Assembly (NCBI RefSeq): GCF_002209485.1
Contig: NZ_NJIX01000006.1
Coordinates: forward strand, 186,001 to 250,000
Direction: 5' to 3'
DNA: 64,000 bases
Source: Achromobacter sp. HZ34
GTDB lineage: Bacteria; Pseudomonadota; Gammaproteobacteria; Burkholderiales; Burkholderiaceae_B
Below the pieces are notes generated by a model. The model worked only from the letters and a program-made list of their open reading frames with translations. It was not told where the DNA came from and did not search any database. Positions 44,087 through 52,295 of this stretch are shown here, piece after piece. The position numbers and the translations under genes are program-made. The first letter of the stretch is position 1; every line of letters begins with the position of its first letter.

Positions 44087-45286
44087 ATGTCCAAGCCCCT
44101 GCACGGCATTCGAGTGCTGGACCTCACCAATGTGTTGGCGGGGCCATTCTGCTGCCACCAGCTGGCGCACATGGGCGCCGATGTGATCAAGGTGGAGACG
44201 CCCGGCACCGGCGACCTGGCGCGTCAGCTGGGTGCCGATGCCGACCTGAACCGCGGCCTGATGGGCGTCTCCTTCCTGGCGCAGAACGCCGGCAAGCGTT
44301 CGATCACCGTGAACCTGAAGCATGCGCGCGGCAAGGAAGTGTTCCTGCGCCTGGTGGCCCAGGCCGACGTGGTGGTGGAAAATTTCCGGCCGGGCGTGAT
44401 GGATCGCCTGGGCGTGGGCTTCGAAGTGCTGCGCCAGCACCAGCCGCGCCTGGTGTATTGCGCCATTTCCGGCTTCGGCCAGCAGGGGCCGCTGCGCGAC
44501 TATCCGGCCTATGACCAGATCGTGCAGGGCATGTCCGGCGTCATGAGCATCACCGGTGCGCCGGACACCGCGCCTTATCGCGTCGGCTATCCCATCGCCG
44601 ACACCATCGGCGGCATGACGGCGGCCTTCGCGGTGGCGGCCGCCCTGGCCGAGCGCGAGCGTGACAGCGCGCGCTTCATCGATGTGTCCATGCTGGAGGC
44701 CACCATGGCCACCATGGGCTGGGCCGTATCGAACTACCTGGTGGCCGGCCGCACGCCGACGCCCATGGGCAACGACAACGTCACCGCCAGCCCTTCCGGG
44801 ACGTTTCGTACCGGCGATGGCCTGCTGAACATTGCCGCCAACAAGCAGGAGCAGTTCGAGGCGCTGTGCCGGGTGGTGGGGCGCGAGGACCTGATCGTGC
44901 ATGCGGATTACGCTGAACGCCAGGCGCGCCTGCGTCATCGCGATGCCTTGAAAGCGGAGCTGGAGCAGGCCCTGGCGGCGCGGTCGGCGCTGCAATGGTG
45001 GCCCTTGCTGACCGAGGCCGGGGTGCCGACCGGGCCGGTGTATAGCGTCGAGCAGGCATTGGCGCATCCGCAGGTGGCCGAACGCGGCATGGTGGCCACC
45101 TTCCCGGACGTGCCGGGCGTGGGCCGCGATGTGCGTGTGGTGCGCACGGGTTTCAAGCTGGATGGCGAGGCGCCCGCGGTGGACACGCCGCCGCCGCAAT
45201 TGGGACAACACAACGATGAGTTGCTGCGTGAGCTGGGCTACGACGCCGAGCAGATTCGTGGCCTGAAAGAGGAGCGAGCGATATGA
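44087..45286 (+). CDS. CaiB/BaiF class III CoA-transferase
   Basis: A 399-residue cytoplasmic enzyme that moves CoA between carboxylates. GIRVLDLTNVLAGPF, ADVIKVETPGTGD and VENFRPG are standard. The catalytic Asp is Asp143 in YPAYDQIVQG. AGAGGA precedes the ATG. Its stop overlaps the lyase start as ATGA, so the two are coupled. It most likely activates the imported acid to its CoA ester, which the lyase then splits. Confidence 0.92.
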   Translation: MSKPLHGIRVLDLTNVLAGPFCCHQLAHMGADVIKVETPGTGDLARQLGADADLNRGLMGVSFLAQNAGKRSITVNLKHARGKEVFLRLVAQADVVVENFRPGVMDRLGVGFEVLRQHQPRLVYCAISGFGQQGPLRDYPAYDQIVQGMSGVMSITGAPDTAPYRVGYPIADTIGGMTAAFAVAAALAERERDSARFIDVSMLEATMATMGWAVSNYLVAGRTPTPMGNDNVTASPSGTFRTGDGLLNIAANKQEQFEALCRVVGREDLIVHADYAERQARLRHRDALKAELEQALAARSALQWWPLLTEAGVPTGPVYSVEQALAHPQVAERGMVATFPDVPGVGRDVRVVRTGFKLDGEAPAVDTPPPQLGQHNDELLRELGYDAEQIRGLKEERAI

Positions 45287-46194
45287 GCGAGAAGGAAACG
45301 GGCAACGTCGGCGGATCGGCCAAGGACGGCGGTAACGCGGCGGCGGGATTGGGGCGCGGCTCCGGCCTCGCTGACCAGGATGCCGGGCAGGCCAGCCGGC
45401 AGTGGTGGCACACGTCCATCATTGATATGAAGCCGGGGTCGATCCGCTATCACGGCTATGCCATCCAGGATCTGATCGGCAATGTCGGCTTCGCCCAAAT
45501 GGCGTGGTTGATGTTGCGTGGCGAACTGCCGTCCGAGCGGCAGGGCAAGTTGCTGGAAGCGGCGCTGATGGCGGCGGTGGACCATGGTCCGCAGGCGCCC
45601 AGCATTGCCATCGCGCGCATGGCGGCCACTTGCGGCGTCGGGTTGAACAATGCGATGGCGTCGGCCGTCAATGTGCTGGGCGATGTGCATGGCGGCGCGG
45701 GCGAGCAGGCTGTCGAGTTGTACCTGGACGTGGCGGCGCGCATCGATGGCGGCGCCAGCCAGGACGAGGCGGTACGGGCCGGCCTGGATGCCTTCATCGA
45801 TCTGCACGGCAAGTTCGTGTCGGGTTTCGGCCATCGCTTCCATCATCTGGACCCGCGTGCGCCGCGCCTGCTGCAGCTGGTCGATGAAGCGGCGGCGGCG
45901 GGTGCCGTGTCAGGGCGTTATGCGGTGATCGCGCGGGCCATCGAGGCCGAGCTGGCGGCGCGCAAGGGCAAGGCGATTCCCATGAACATCGATGGGGCGA
46001 CGGCGGTGATCTATGCCGAGCTGGGCTTTCCGGCGCCGTTGGCGCGCGGGCTGTTCTGCCTGTCGCGCTCGGTCGGCATCCTTGCCCATGCGTGGGAGCA
46101 GACCGGCCAGGGCGGCCGCAACAAGGGGCCGATTCCGCGCCAATACATCCCGGTATACGACGGCCACCCGCCACGGGAAGTGCCCAAGGGCTGA
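45283..46194 (+). CDS. Citrate synthase-fold citryl-CoA lyase-like enzyme
   Basis: A 303-residue protein of the citrate synthase superfamily, shorter than citrate synthase and like citryl-CoA lyases. The three catalytic residues are kept: His136 in GDVHGGAGE, His184 in GFGHRFHH.DPR and Asp237 in MNIDGAT. The first 40 residues are a Gly/Ser/Ala-rich tail. It probably cleaves citryl-CoA or a related 3-hydroxyacyl-CoA such as citramalyl-CoA to acetyl-CoA and an oxoacid. A strong terminator follows. Confidence 0.85.
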   Translation: MSEKETGNVGGSAKDGGNAAAGLGRGSGLADQDAGQASRQWWHTSIIDMKPGSIRYHGYAIQDLIGNVGFAQMAWLMLRGELPSERQGKLLEAALMAAVDHGPQAPSIAIARMAATCGVGLNNAMASAVNVLGDVHGGAGEQAVELYLDVAARIDGGASQDEAVRAGLDAFIDLHGKFVSGFGHRFHHLDPRAPRLLQLVDEAAAAGAVSGRYAVIARAIEAELAARKGKAIPMNIDGATAVIYAELGFPAPLARGLFCLSRSVGILAHAWEQTGQGGRNKGPIPRQYIPVYDGHPPREVPKG

Positions 46195-46206
46195 TGGCTG
46201 GGCAAA

Positions 46207-46239
46207 GGGGGAATTCCCGAAGGAATTTCCCCTTTTTTT
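46207..46239 (+). terminator. Rho-independent terminator after the lyase gene
   Basis: Arms GGGGGAATTCC and GGAATTTCCCC pair over 11 positions with one G-U wobble and the tetraloop CGAA, followed by seven T residues. It ends the Bug/CoA-transferase/lyase transcript. Confidence 0.92.
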
Positions 46240-46439
46240 ACCCTCTTGGCCGGCACGGGAACGCGTTCCTTGCGGTCAGGCCATGGCCGGGTTTCTCATC
46301 CGGCTGGTGTAGGACATCCCCTCTTATTGGTAAGCCGATCTTGGAGAGCTGTAAGCGGCGGTAGCGCCGGGCAGTTTTTAAATCCCTTGTCAGCCTCGTA
46401 AAGTTACAGTTCTGCGAAATATAGGTTTCGGAGGCCTGA

Positions 46440-48092
46440 ATGCGAGGCAGAACTATCGCGGCGACGTTGGCCGGCGTGGTGATAGTGGGCATCGTGGCCC
46501 TGGGCGCGACGATGTGGCGCGCCACGATCGCGGAGATCACACCGCCAGCCGCTTCATCTTTTGACCGCGCCGCCGTGGACCGCGGCCTGCGCGTGGCGGC
46601 GGCGGGGGACTGTATCTCCTGTCACACCACGCGCGGTGGCCCGGTCTATGCCGGCGGCGCGCCGCTGCGTACACCTTTCGGCACGCTCTACAGCAGCAAC
46701 ATCACGCCCGACCCCGACAGTGGTATCGGCCGCTGGTCCCTGCCGGCGTTCGACCGTGCGCTACGCACGGGCGTGGCGCGTGACGGCACGCTGCTGTATC
46801 CGGCGTTTCCCTATCCCCACTTCACGCATCTGTCCGACCAGGACGTGCAGGACCTGTACGCCTATCTGATGACGCGCACGCCGGTCGCGACCAAGCCGCC
46901 GGATAACGATCTGTCTTTCCCGTATTCCGTCCGGCCGCTGCTGGCATTGTGGAACCTGCTGTACCTGCCGGATGGTCCCTTGCCCACGCAGGCGGGGCGG
47001 AGCGACGCATGGTTGCGCGGGCGCTATCTGGTGGAAGGCGCCGGTCACTGCGCGGCCTGTCATACGCCCTTGAACGCACTGGGCGCGCCCGCCAGCGACC
47101 GCGCCTATGCCGGCGCCGTCATCGAAGGCTGGGAAGCTCCAGCGCTGAACGCGTTGGGCGCGGGTAATGCAGGTAATGCGGGTAATGCGGGTAATGCGGG
47201 AAATGCAGCCGGCGCGTCGGCGTCTGGCGTGCTGCCCTGGACCGTCGATCAGTTGACCACCTATTTGCGTACTGGCCTGGCCAGTGAACACGGCGCCGCC
47301 GCAGGCCCGATGCGCGACGTGACCCGGCAATTGGCCAATTTGCCCGAAGCCGATGTACGGGCCATGGCCGTTTATCTGTTGGATATGCAGGGCACAGGGC
47401 CTGGCTCCAAAGCCGCCGTCACCGCATCCGGCGGCGGGCAAGGGCAAGGGCAAGGGCAAGGGCAAGGGCAAGGGCAAGGGCAAGGGCAAGGGGCGGCCGT
47501 CCTTGCGGAGAATGCGGCCGCGCCGCCGACCCCGGCAGGTCCGATCACGCAGCCGGCGCTACAAACCACGCTGGGCGCGACAATCTTCGCGTCTACCTGT
47601 GCCGCCTGCCACGACCAAGGCGCGCCGATGATGCGCATCGGCGGCCGCCCCTCGCTGGCCTTGAGCCGCGCGGCAACGGCCGACGATCCGCGCAACGCCA
47701 TCAATATGGTGCTGCACGGCATCCCGCAGGAAGGCAGCGCCGCGACGCCTTACATGCCGTCATTCGGCGCCGTGCTGGACGACGCGCAAGTGGCCCAGGT
47801 ACTGGACTACATGCGCGTGCAGATCGCGCACCGTCCTGCGTGGCCCAACTTGCAGGACGCCGTCACCGCCGTGCGCAAGGAAGCCGTTACGGCACAGGCC
47901 CCGCTGAAGGCGCAGGAGCAGGAGCCGCCACAAACGCAGCCCGAAGCGTCACCGAAAAGCCATTCGAAGTCCCAACCCAAAACGAAGCCAGCCCCGCAGG
48001 CTCAACCCGCAGCGCAGCCGATGCAGCCCGCAGCGCAGCCGTCCCCGCAAGCGCAACCGCAGGTGCAGGGCAAGGAGGCTCATCAGCCATGA
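46440..48092 (+). CDS. Triheme cytochrome c subunit of a molybdenum dehydrogenase
   Basis: A 550-residue periplasmic electron-transfer subunit with an N-terminal membrane anchor (residues 7-24). Three c-type heme sites are seen at CISCH (58-62), CAACH (204-208) and CAACH (387-391), as in cytochrome subunits of membrane-bound alcohol and aldehyde dehydrogenases. Two low-complexity linkers from DNA repeats separate the domains: Gly-Asn-Ala repeats (about 241-255) and nine Gly-Gln pairs (about 333-350). The C-terminal 75 residues are Pro/Gln/Ala/Lys-rich. Its stop overlaps the 2Fe-2S subunit start as ATGA. It would pass electrons from the molybdenum subunit to the quinone pool or an oxidase. Confidence 0.88.
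   Translation: MRGRTIAATLAGVVIVGIVALGATMWRATIAEITPPAASSFDRAAVDRGLRVAAAGDCISCHTTRGGPVYAGGAPLRTPFGTLYSSNITPDPDSGIGRWSLPAFDRALRTGVARDGTLLYPAFPYPHFTHLSDQDVQDLYAYLMTRTPVATKPPDNDLSFPYSVRPLLALWNLLYLPDGPLPTQAGRSDAWLRGRYLVEGAGHCAACHTPLNALGAPASDRAYAGAVIEGWEAPALNALGAGNAGNAGNAGNAGNAAGASASGVLPWTVDQLTTYLRTGLASEHGAAAGPMRDVTRQLANLPEADVRAMAVYLLDMQGTGPGSKAAVTASGGGQGQGQGQGQGQGQGQGQGAAVLAENAAAPPTPAGPITQPALQTTLGATIFASTCAACHDQGAPMMRIGGRPSLALSRAATADDPRNAINMVLHGIPQEGSAATPYMPSFGAVLDDAQVAQVLDYMRVQIAHRPAWPNLQDAVTAVRKEAVTAQAPLKAQEQEPPQTQPEASPKSHSKSQPKTKPAPQAQPAAQPMQPAAQPSPQAQPQVQGKEAHQP
47162..47206 (+). repeat. Five 9-base tandem repeats coding Gly-Asn-Ala
   Basis: Units are GGGTAATGC with small variants in the first and fifth bases, inside the cytochrome gene. 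Copy changes keep the frame. Confidence 0.8.
47436..47489 (+). repeat. Hexanucleotide microsatellite, nine perfect GGGCAA copies
   Basis: Fifty-four bases of uninterrupted GGGCAA encode Gly-Gln pairs between heme domains two and three. The perfect array implies recent or continuing slippage; each step changes linker length by two residues without a frameshift. Confidence 0.92.
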
Positions 48093-48649
48093 TCACGTTG
48101 ACTGTCAACGGCAAGGCGCACGAGCTGGATGTCGATCCGGCCACGCCTCTGCTTTACGTATTGCGCAACCAGCTGGAACTCAACGGCGCCAAATACGGCT
48201 GCGGACTGGGCCAGTGCGGCGCCTGTACCGTCATCGTCGGCGATGCGCCGATGTTCTCCTGCCAGGTGCCGCTCGCCGCGGTCGGCGCAAGGCCGGTGCG
48301 CACCGTGGAGGGCCTGGGCACGCCGCAGCAGCCCGGCCCGCTGCAGCAATCCTTCATCAATCATCAAGCCGCCCAGTGCGGATACTGTATTGCCGGCATG
48401 GTCATGCGCGCCCAGGCCTTGCTGGAGCACAATCCGGCACCCACCCGCGCCGAAGTGGTCGCGCATATGGAGCCGAATCTGTGCCGCTGCGGCACGCATA
48501 TGCGCATCGTCGCCGCCATCGTGGACGCCGCCGAAGGCATACGCGCGCAAGCCGGCGGCAAGGCGCATCTGTCCTCGCTGCGGCCGGCCGAGCTGGTCGA
48601 ACAGGCGCCCACGGCGGCAGTCTCCCATGCCAGGAGGAAACGGCAATGA
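48089..48649 (+). CDS. 2Fe-2S subunit of aldehyde/isoquinoline oxidoreductase
   Basis: A 186-residue small subunit of the xanthine oxidase family. Cluster one ligands are Cys38, Cys43, Cys46 and Cys58; cluster two ligands are Cys97, Cys100, Cys132 and Cys134 (QCGYC and CRCG). The C-terminal 35 residues are an extra tail. It overlaps the cytochrome gene before it and the molybdenum subunit after it by ATGA. No signal peptide is present, so it is probably exported together with the Tat-targeted large subunit. Confidence 0.92.
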   Translation: MITLTVNGKAHELDVDPATPLLYVLRNQLELNGAKYGCGLGQCGACTVIVGDAPMFSCQVPLAAVGARPVRTVEGLGTPQQPGPLQQSFINHQAAQCGYCIAGMVMRAQALLEHNPAPTRAEVVAHMEPNLCRCGTHMRIVAAIVDAAEGIRAQAGGKAHLSSLRPAELVEQAPTAAVSHARRKRQ

Positions 48650-50940
48650 GCCAGCAATGGACAGGCAAGCGGGTAGACCTGGGGCGCCGGCGCGTGCTGG
48701 TATCGGGCGCCATCACGGTCGGCTTTTCCTTGATCCCCGCGGCAGCCATGGCGCAGGCCGCGGGACCGGGCAAAGGCAAGGCGGCGGCCGCCGCCGGGAC
48801 ACCGACACCATCGCCGCCAGCCCAGGCGGCCGCCAAGCTCCCCGGCAGCTTGAACAGCACCCCCATGCTGGACGCCTGGATCCGCCTGGAGCCCACCGGC
48901 CGGGTGACAGTCTGCACGGGCAAAGCCGAACTGGGCACCGGCGTGCGCACGGCCTTCATCCAGATCGCCGCCGAGCAACTGGACGTGGTCCCATCGGCCA
49001 TCACCCTGATCACCGCGGATACCGCGCGCACGCCCAACGAAGGCTATACGGCGGGCAGCCATTCCCTGGCCGACAGCGGTACCGCCATCCTCAACGCGGC
49101 CGCCCAGGTGCGCGACCTGCTGCTGCAGGCCGCCGCCACGCAGCTGAACGTATCGCGCGACACCTTGCGCACGGAGAACGGCCAGGTGCTGGCCGCCGAT
49201 GGCCGCAAGCTGGGATACGGCGCGGCCATCGCCGGCCTGGACCTGCATCGCGCCGCCAGCCCCGTTTCGCCCTTGAAGGATCCGCGCCAATTCCAGGTGA
49301 TCGGCGCGTCCCTGCCGCGCGTCGACATCCCCGGCAAGGTTGCCGGCGGTGCCAGCTATGTGCAGGACATGCGCCTGCCCGGCATGCTGCACGCGCGCGT
49401 CGTGCGCCAGCCGTCCTACGGCGCGCGCCTGGTCTCGCTGGACGAGGCCGCCGTACGGGCCTTGCCCGGTGTCGTGCAGGTGGTGCGCAACGGCAGCTAC
49501 CTGGCCGTGGTGGCACGCGATGAGTGGCAGGCCATCGTGGCGATGCGCGCCCTGGCCGCCGCCGCGCGCTGGGAGGAAAGCGCCAGCCTGCCGCCCGCCG
49601 AGGACATCCACGCCTACCTGATGCGTTTGCCCGCACGCGAGATCCTGGTGACGGACAAGCGCAATGGCGCCGCGCCGGCCGGCCGCAGGCTGACGGCCCG
49701 CTACACCAAGCCCTACCTGACCCACGGCTCGATCGGCCCGTCCTGCGCGCTGGCGCAATTCATCGATGGCCAGCTTACGGTCTGGACCCACACGCAGGGC
49801 GTCTTCCCCTTGCGCGGCGGCCTGGCGGAGATGCTGGGCCTGCCGCCGGAGCACGTCCGCTGCGTCCACGTCGAGGGCTCCGGTTGCTACGGCCACAACG
49901 GCGCCGACGATGTGGCCGCCGACGCCGCCCTGATCGCGCATGCCGTGCCGGGCCAGCCGGTACGCGTGCAGTGGATGCGCGAGCAGGAGCACACCTGGGA
50001 GCCGTCCGGCCCGGCCATGATCACCGACGTGTCGGCGACGCTGGACCCGGACGGCAAGATCGTCGACTGGGACTACCAGGTCTGGAGCAATTCGCATAAC
50101 CAGCGCATCGACAACGCCGGCCGCCTGATGCCGACGTGGGCCTTGGCGCAACCGTTCACGCCGGCGCCGCCCAAGCCGATTCCCATGCCCGAGGGCGGGG
50201 GCGACCGCAACAGCATCCCGCTGTACGACCTGCCCCGGATGCTGGTGCGCCATCACTTCCTGCCCGACATGCCTTTGCGCGTATCGGCCATGCGCTCGCT
50301 GGGCGCGTACATGAACATCTTCACGATAGAAAGCTTCATGGACGAACTGGCGCAGGCGGCCGGGACCGACCCGGTCCAGTTCCGCCTGCGCCACCTGAAG
50401 GATCCGCGCGCCCGCGCGGTGGTGGAACTGGCCGCACGGCAATTCGACTGGCCGATGACGGCGCCGCGCACGCCCGGACATGGCGTGGGCTTTGCCTTCG
50501 CCCAGTACAAGAACCTGATGGCCTATATGGCGCTGGCGGTGGAACTGGAAGTGCAGCGCGAAACCGGCGCGGTGCGCGTCCATCGTGTCATCGCCGCGGT
50601 GGACTGCGGCCAGATCGTCAACCCGGATGGTGTGCGCAACCAGGTCGAGGGCGGCATCCTGCAGTCCTTCAGCTGGACGCTGCATGAACAGCTGCGCTTC
50701 GACCGGCGGCGCGTCAACAGCTACGATTGGAGCACGTATCCCATCCTGCGTTTCTCCGGCGTGCCCGCACGGGTGGAAGTGAACCTGATCGACCAGCCGG
50801 GCCAGCCTTTCCTGGGCGCCGGCGAGGCATCGCAGGGGCCGGCCTCGGCGGCATTGGCCAATGCGCTGGCCAATGCCCTGGGGCGCCGGCTGCACGACAC
50901 GCCCCTGAATGCCGCGCGTCTGCGGGAAGGGGCCGCCTGA
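48646..50940 (+). CDS. Molybdopterin subunit of aldehyde/isoquinoline oxidoreductase, Tat-exported
   Basis: A 764-residue catalytic subunit resembling IorB and membrane-bound aldehyde dehydrogenase large subunits. A twin-arginine signal (LGRRRVLVSG, residues 12-21) leads to cleavage near AAAMAQA. Molybdopterin-binding segments include GKAELGTGVRTAFIQIAAEQ and EGSGCYGHNGADDVAADAA. The conserved catalytic Glu is Glu727 in GAGEASQGP. A perfect AGGAGG ribosome site lies in the end of the previous gene. The enzyme would oxidise an aldehyde or N-heterocycle in the periplasm and give electrons to the triheme subunit. Confidence 0.92.
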   Translation: MSQQWTGKRVDLGRRRVLVSGAITVGFSLIPAAAMAQAAGPGKGKAAAAAGTPTPSPPAQAAAKLPGSLNSTPMLDAWIRLEPTGRVTVCTGKAELGTGVRTAFIQIAAEQLDVVPSAITLITADTARTPNEGYTAGSHSLADSGTAILNAAAQVRDLLLQAAATQLNVSRDTLRTENGQVLAADGRKLGYGAAIAGLDLHRAASPVSPLKDPRQFQVIGASLPRVDIPGKVAGGASYVQDMRLPGMLHARVVRQPSYGARLVSLDEAAVRALPGVVQVVRNGSYLAVVARDEWQAIVAMRALAAAARWEESASLPPAEDIHAYLMRLPAREILVTDKRNGAAPAGRRLTARYTKPYLTHGSIGPSCALAQFIDGQLTVWTHTQGVFPLRGGLAEMLGLPPEHVRCVHVEGSGCYGHNGADDVAADAALIAHAVPGQPVRVQWMREQEHTWEPSGPAMITDVSATLDPDGKIVDWDYQVWSNSHNQRIDNAGRLMPTWALAQPFTPAPPKPIPMPEGGGDRNSIPLYDLPRMLVRHHFLPDMPLRVSAMRSLGAYMNIFTIESFMDELAQAAGTDPVQFRLRHLKDPRARAVVELAARQFDWPMTAPRTPGHGVGFAFAQYKNLMAYMALAVELEVQRETGAVRVHRVIAAVDCGQIVNPDGVRNQVEGGILQSFSWTLHEQLRFDRRRVNSYDWSTYPILRFSGVPARVEVNLIDQPGQPFLGAGEASQGPASAALANALANALGRRLHDTPLNAARLREGAA

Positions 50941-51154
50941 GCGTCCGCGAGGACGCCGGCGGCGCGGGGCGACTTCAACCAGGGCCAGCGTTCGAGTCGT
51001 TCGAACCGGCAGGCCAGCCAGCCCTGTCTGTTGCAATTCCCATCACGATTGCGGAAACCTCGTATTTCAAATAATTTCGTCTAATATTTCGAAATAAATC
51101 GATTGTTCGGCGGGTCGATCAGCGCCCCGGATGGTCTTCCGCTGACCGAGATGT

Positions 51155-51166
51155 CGCAATATTGCG
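51155..51166. promoter_or_regulatory. Perfect 12-base palindrome in the operon leader
   Basis: CGCAATATTGCG lies about 270 bases before the SapC-like start. It is a possible binding site for a dimeric regulator. Confidence 0.4.
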
Positions 51167-51237
51167 ATCGTCCGACCCTCATCCCTTCGTGCTCGGCCGT
51201 TGGTTTTTTACCTCAGGGAAATCGCTAGTTCTAGAGG

Positions 51238-51298
51238 GAAATTCTCCGTAAATAAGTGAGTGATTTGAGACGCTCGATCAAACTCCCCGGAGAATTTC
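51238..51298. promoter_or_regulatory. Perfect 11-bp inverted repeat with 39-base spacer
   Basis: GAAATTCTCCG (51238-51248) is matched by CGGAGAATTTC (51288-51298). It could be two operator half-sites for a looped or cooperative regulator, or a stem in the leader transcript, 141 bases before the SapC-like start. Confidence 0.55.
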
Positions 51299-51439
51299 TA
51301 CTCATCTATAACATATTTTGAAATTAAGTCGTTTCTTTTCAGAATGGATACCAAATCACCCTGAGCAAGTTCGTAATGTGCAACATCTTCATGATTAAAT
51401 GTGCCGCAATGACACAATTATTTGGTGGAGAGTAAGCAT

Positions 51440-52234
51440 ATGTCAGCAGCCGTTTTCTATGAGCGCGCAGTAGCGCTGGACCGGTCTACGCATCGCGAAA
51501 CCCGCATTCAGATCCAGCCCGACCACTACGCATTTGCCCGGGAAACCAACGCGCTGCCGATCTCTGCCAGCGAATTCGCCGATGCTGGCCGCCACTATCC
51601 CATCGTGTTCGTCGGCGATGCGCCCGGCTCCTTTCACGTGGCCGTGCTGCTGGGCCTGGAAGACAAGAGCAATCTGTTCGTCACCGACCAGGGCACGTGG
51701 GCTGCCGAATGCTATGTGCCGGCGTTCGCGCGCCGCTACCCCTTCGTCCTGGGCACGACCAACGATGAAAGCCGGCTGGCCGTCTGCATCGACGAGTCCT
51801 ATCCCGGCTTGAATCAGCAGGATGGTGTCGCCCTGTTCGACGGCGACAAGGAAACCCCTTATCTGGCCCAGATGATGGAGTTCCTGCGCGCCTTCCAGGA
51901 CGAAATGGAAGTGACGAAGAAGATGGCCAACCGCCTGCACGAGCTGGGCCTGATCGTCTCGAAGTCGATCACCATCTCGCAGGGTGGCCGTGACCACTAC
52001 CTCAGCGGCTTCTGGGTGGTGGACGACCAGAAGCTGGCCGGCCTGGACGACCAGCGCGTCGTCGAACTGTTCCGTTCGGGACTGCTGCGCCTGATCGAGC
52101 TGCATCGCGCCTCGCTGGGCAATGTGCAGCGCCTGGCCGCACGCCTGGATGAGCGCCGCCGCCAGCAGGAACAGAGCCGCAAGGACATCGAATCCTCCAC
52201 CGACGTCGCACCGAAAGGCCCTGCGCCGGCGTGA
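51440..52234 (+). CDS. SapC-family protein
   Basis: A 264-residue protein matching the SapC family, first named from S-layer export loci and often found beside type I secreted giant proteins. The pattern HYPIVFVGDAPGSFHVAVLLGL, then YVPAFARRYPFVLG in separate stretches, and HYLSGFWVVDDQKLAGL is typical. No signal peptide is seen. GGAGAG precedes the ATG; a TTG six codons upstream is less likely. First gene of the operon; its exact role in secretion is unknown. Confidence 0.83.
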   Translation: MSAAVFYERAVALDRSTHRETRIQIQPDHYAFARETNALPISASEFADAGRHYPIVFVGDAPGSFHVAVLLGLEDKSNLFVTDQGTWAAECYVPAFARRYPFVLGTTNDESRLAVCIDESYPGLNQQDGVALFDGDKETPYLAQMMEFLRAFQDEMEVTKKMANRLHELGLIVSKSITISQGGRDHYLSGFWVVDDQKLAGLDDQRVVELFRSGLLRLIELHRASLGNVQRLAARLDERRRQQEQSRKDIESSTDVAPKGPAPA

Positions 52235-52295
52235 ATGCCCGGCATGGGTTGACCGCGGGTGTCCCCCGCCACTTGATCACCTCGCGAACGACGCC

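Larger units (their letters stand above)
50941..51439. other. AT-rich 499-base leader of the adhesin/secretion operon
   Basis: From about 51050 the sequence becomes clearly AT-rich, unlike its surroundings. It holds the perfect palindrome CGCAATATTGCG (51155-51166), the long inverted repeat listed next, and possible promoter-like runs such as TCTATAACATATTTTG near 51304. No gene was seen. The base make-up and the dyads suggest a complex control region, possibly bound by H-NS-like proteins. Confidence 0.55.

Noticed and set aside
47436-47489. Phase variation by the GGGCAA array
   Set aside because: Six-base units cannot shift the reading frame, so only linker length would vary.
48364-51036. 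An 890-codon minus-strand open frame opposite the molybdenum subunit
   Set aside because: The plus strand encodes unambiguous 2Fe-2S and molybdopterin subunits; the minus frame shows no family features.
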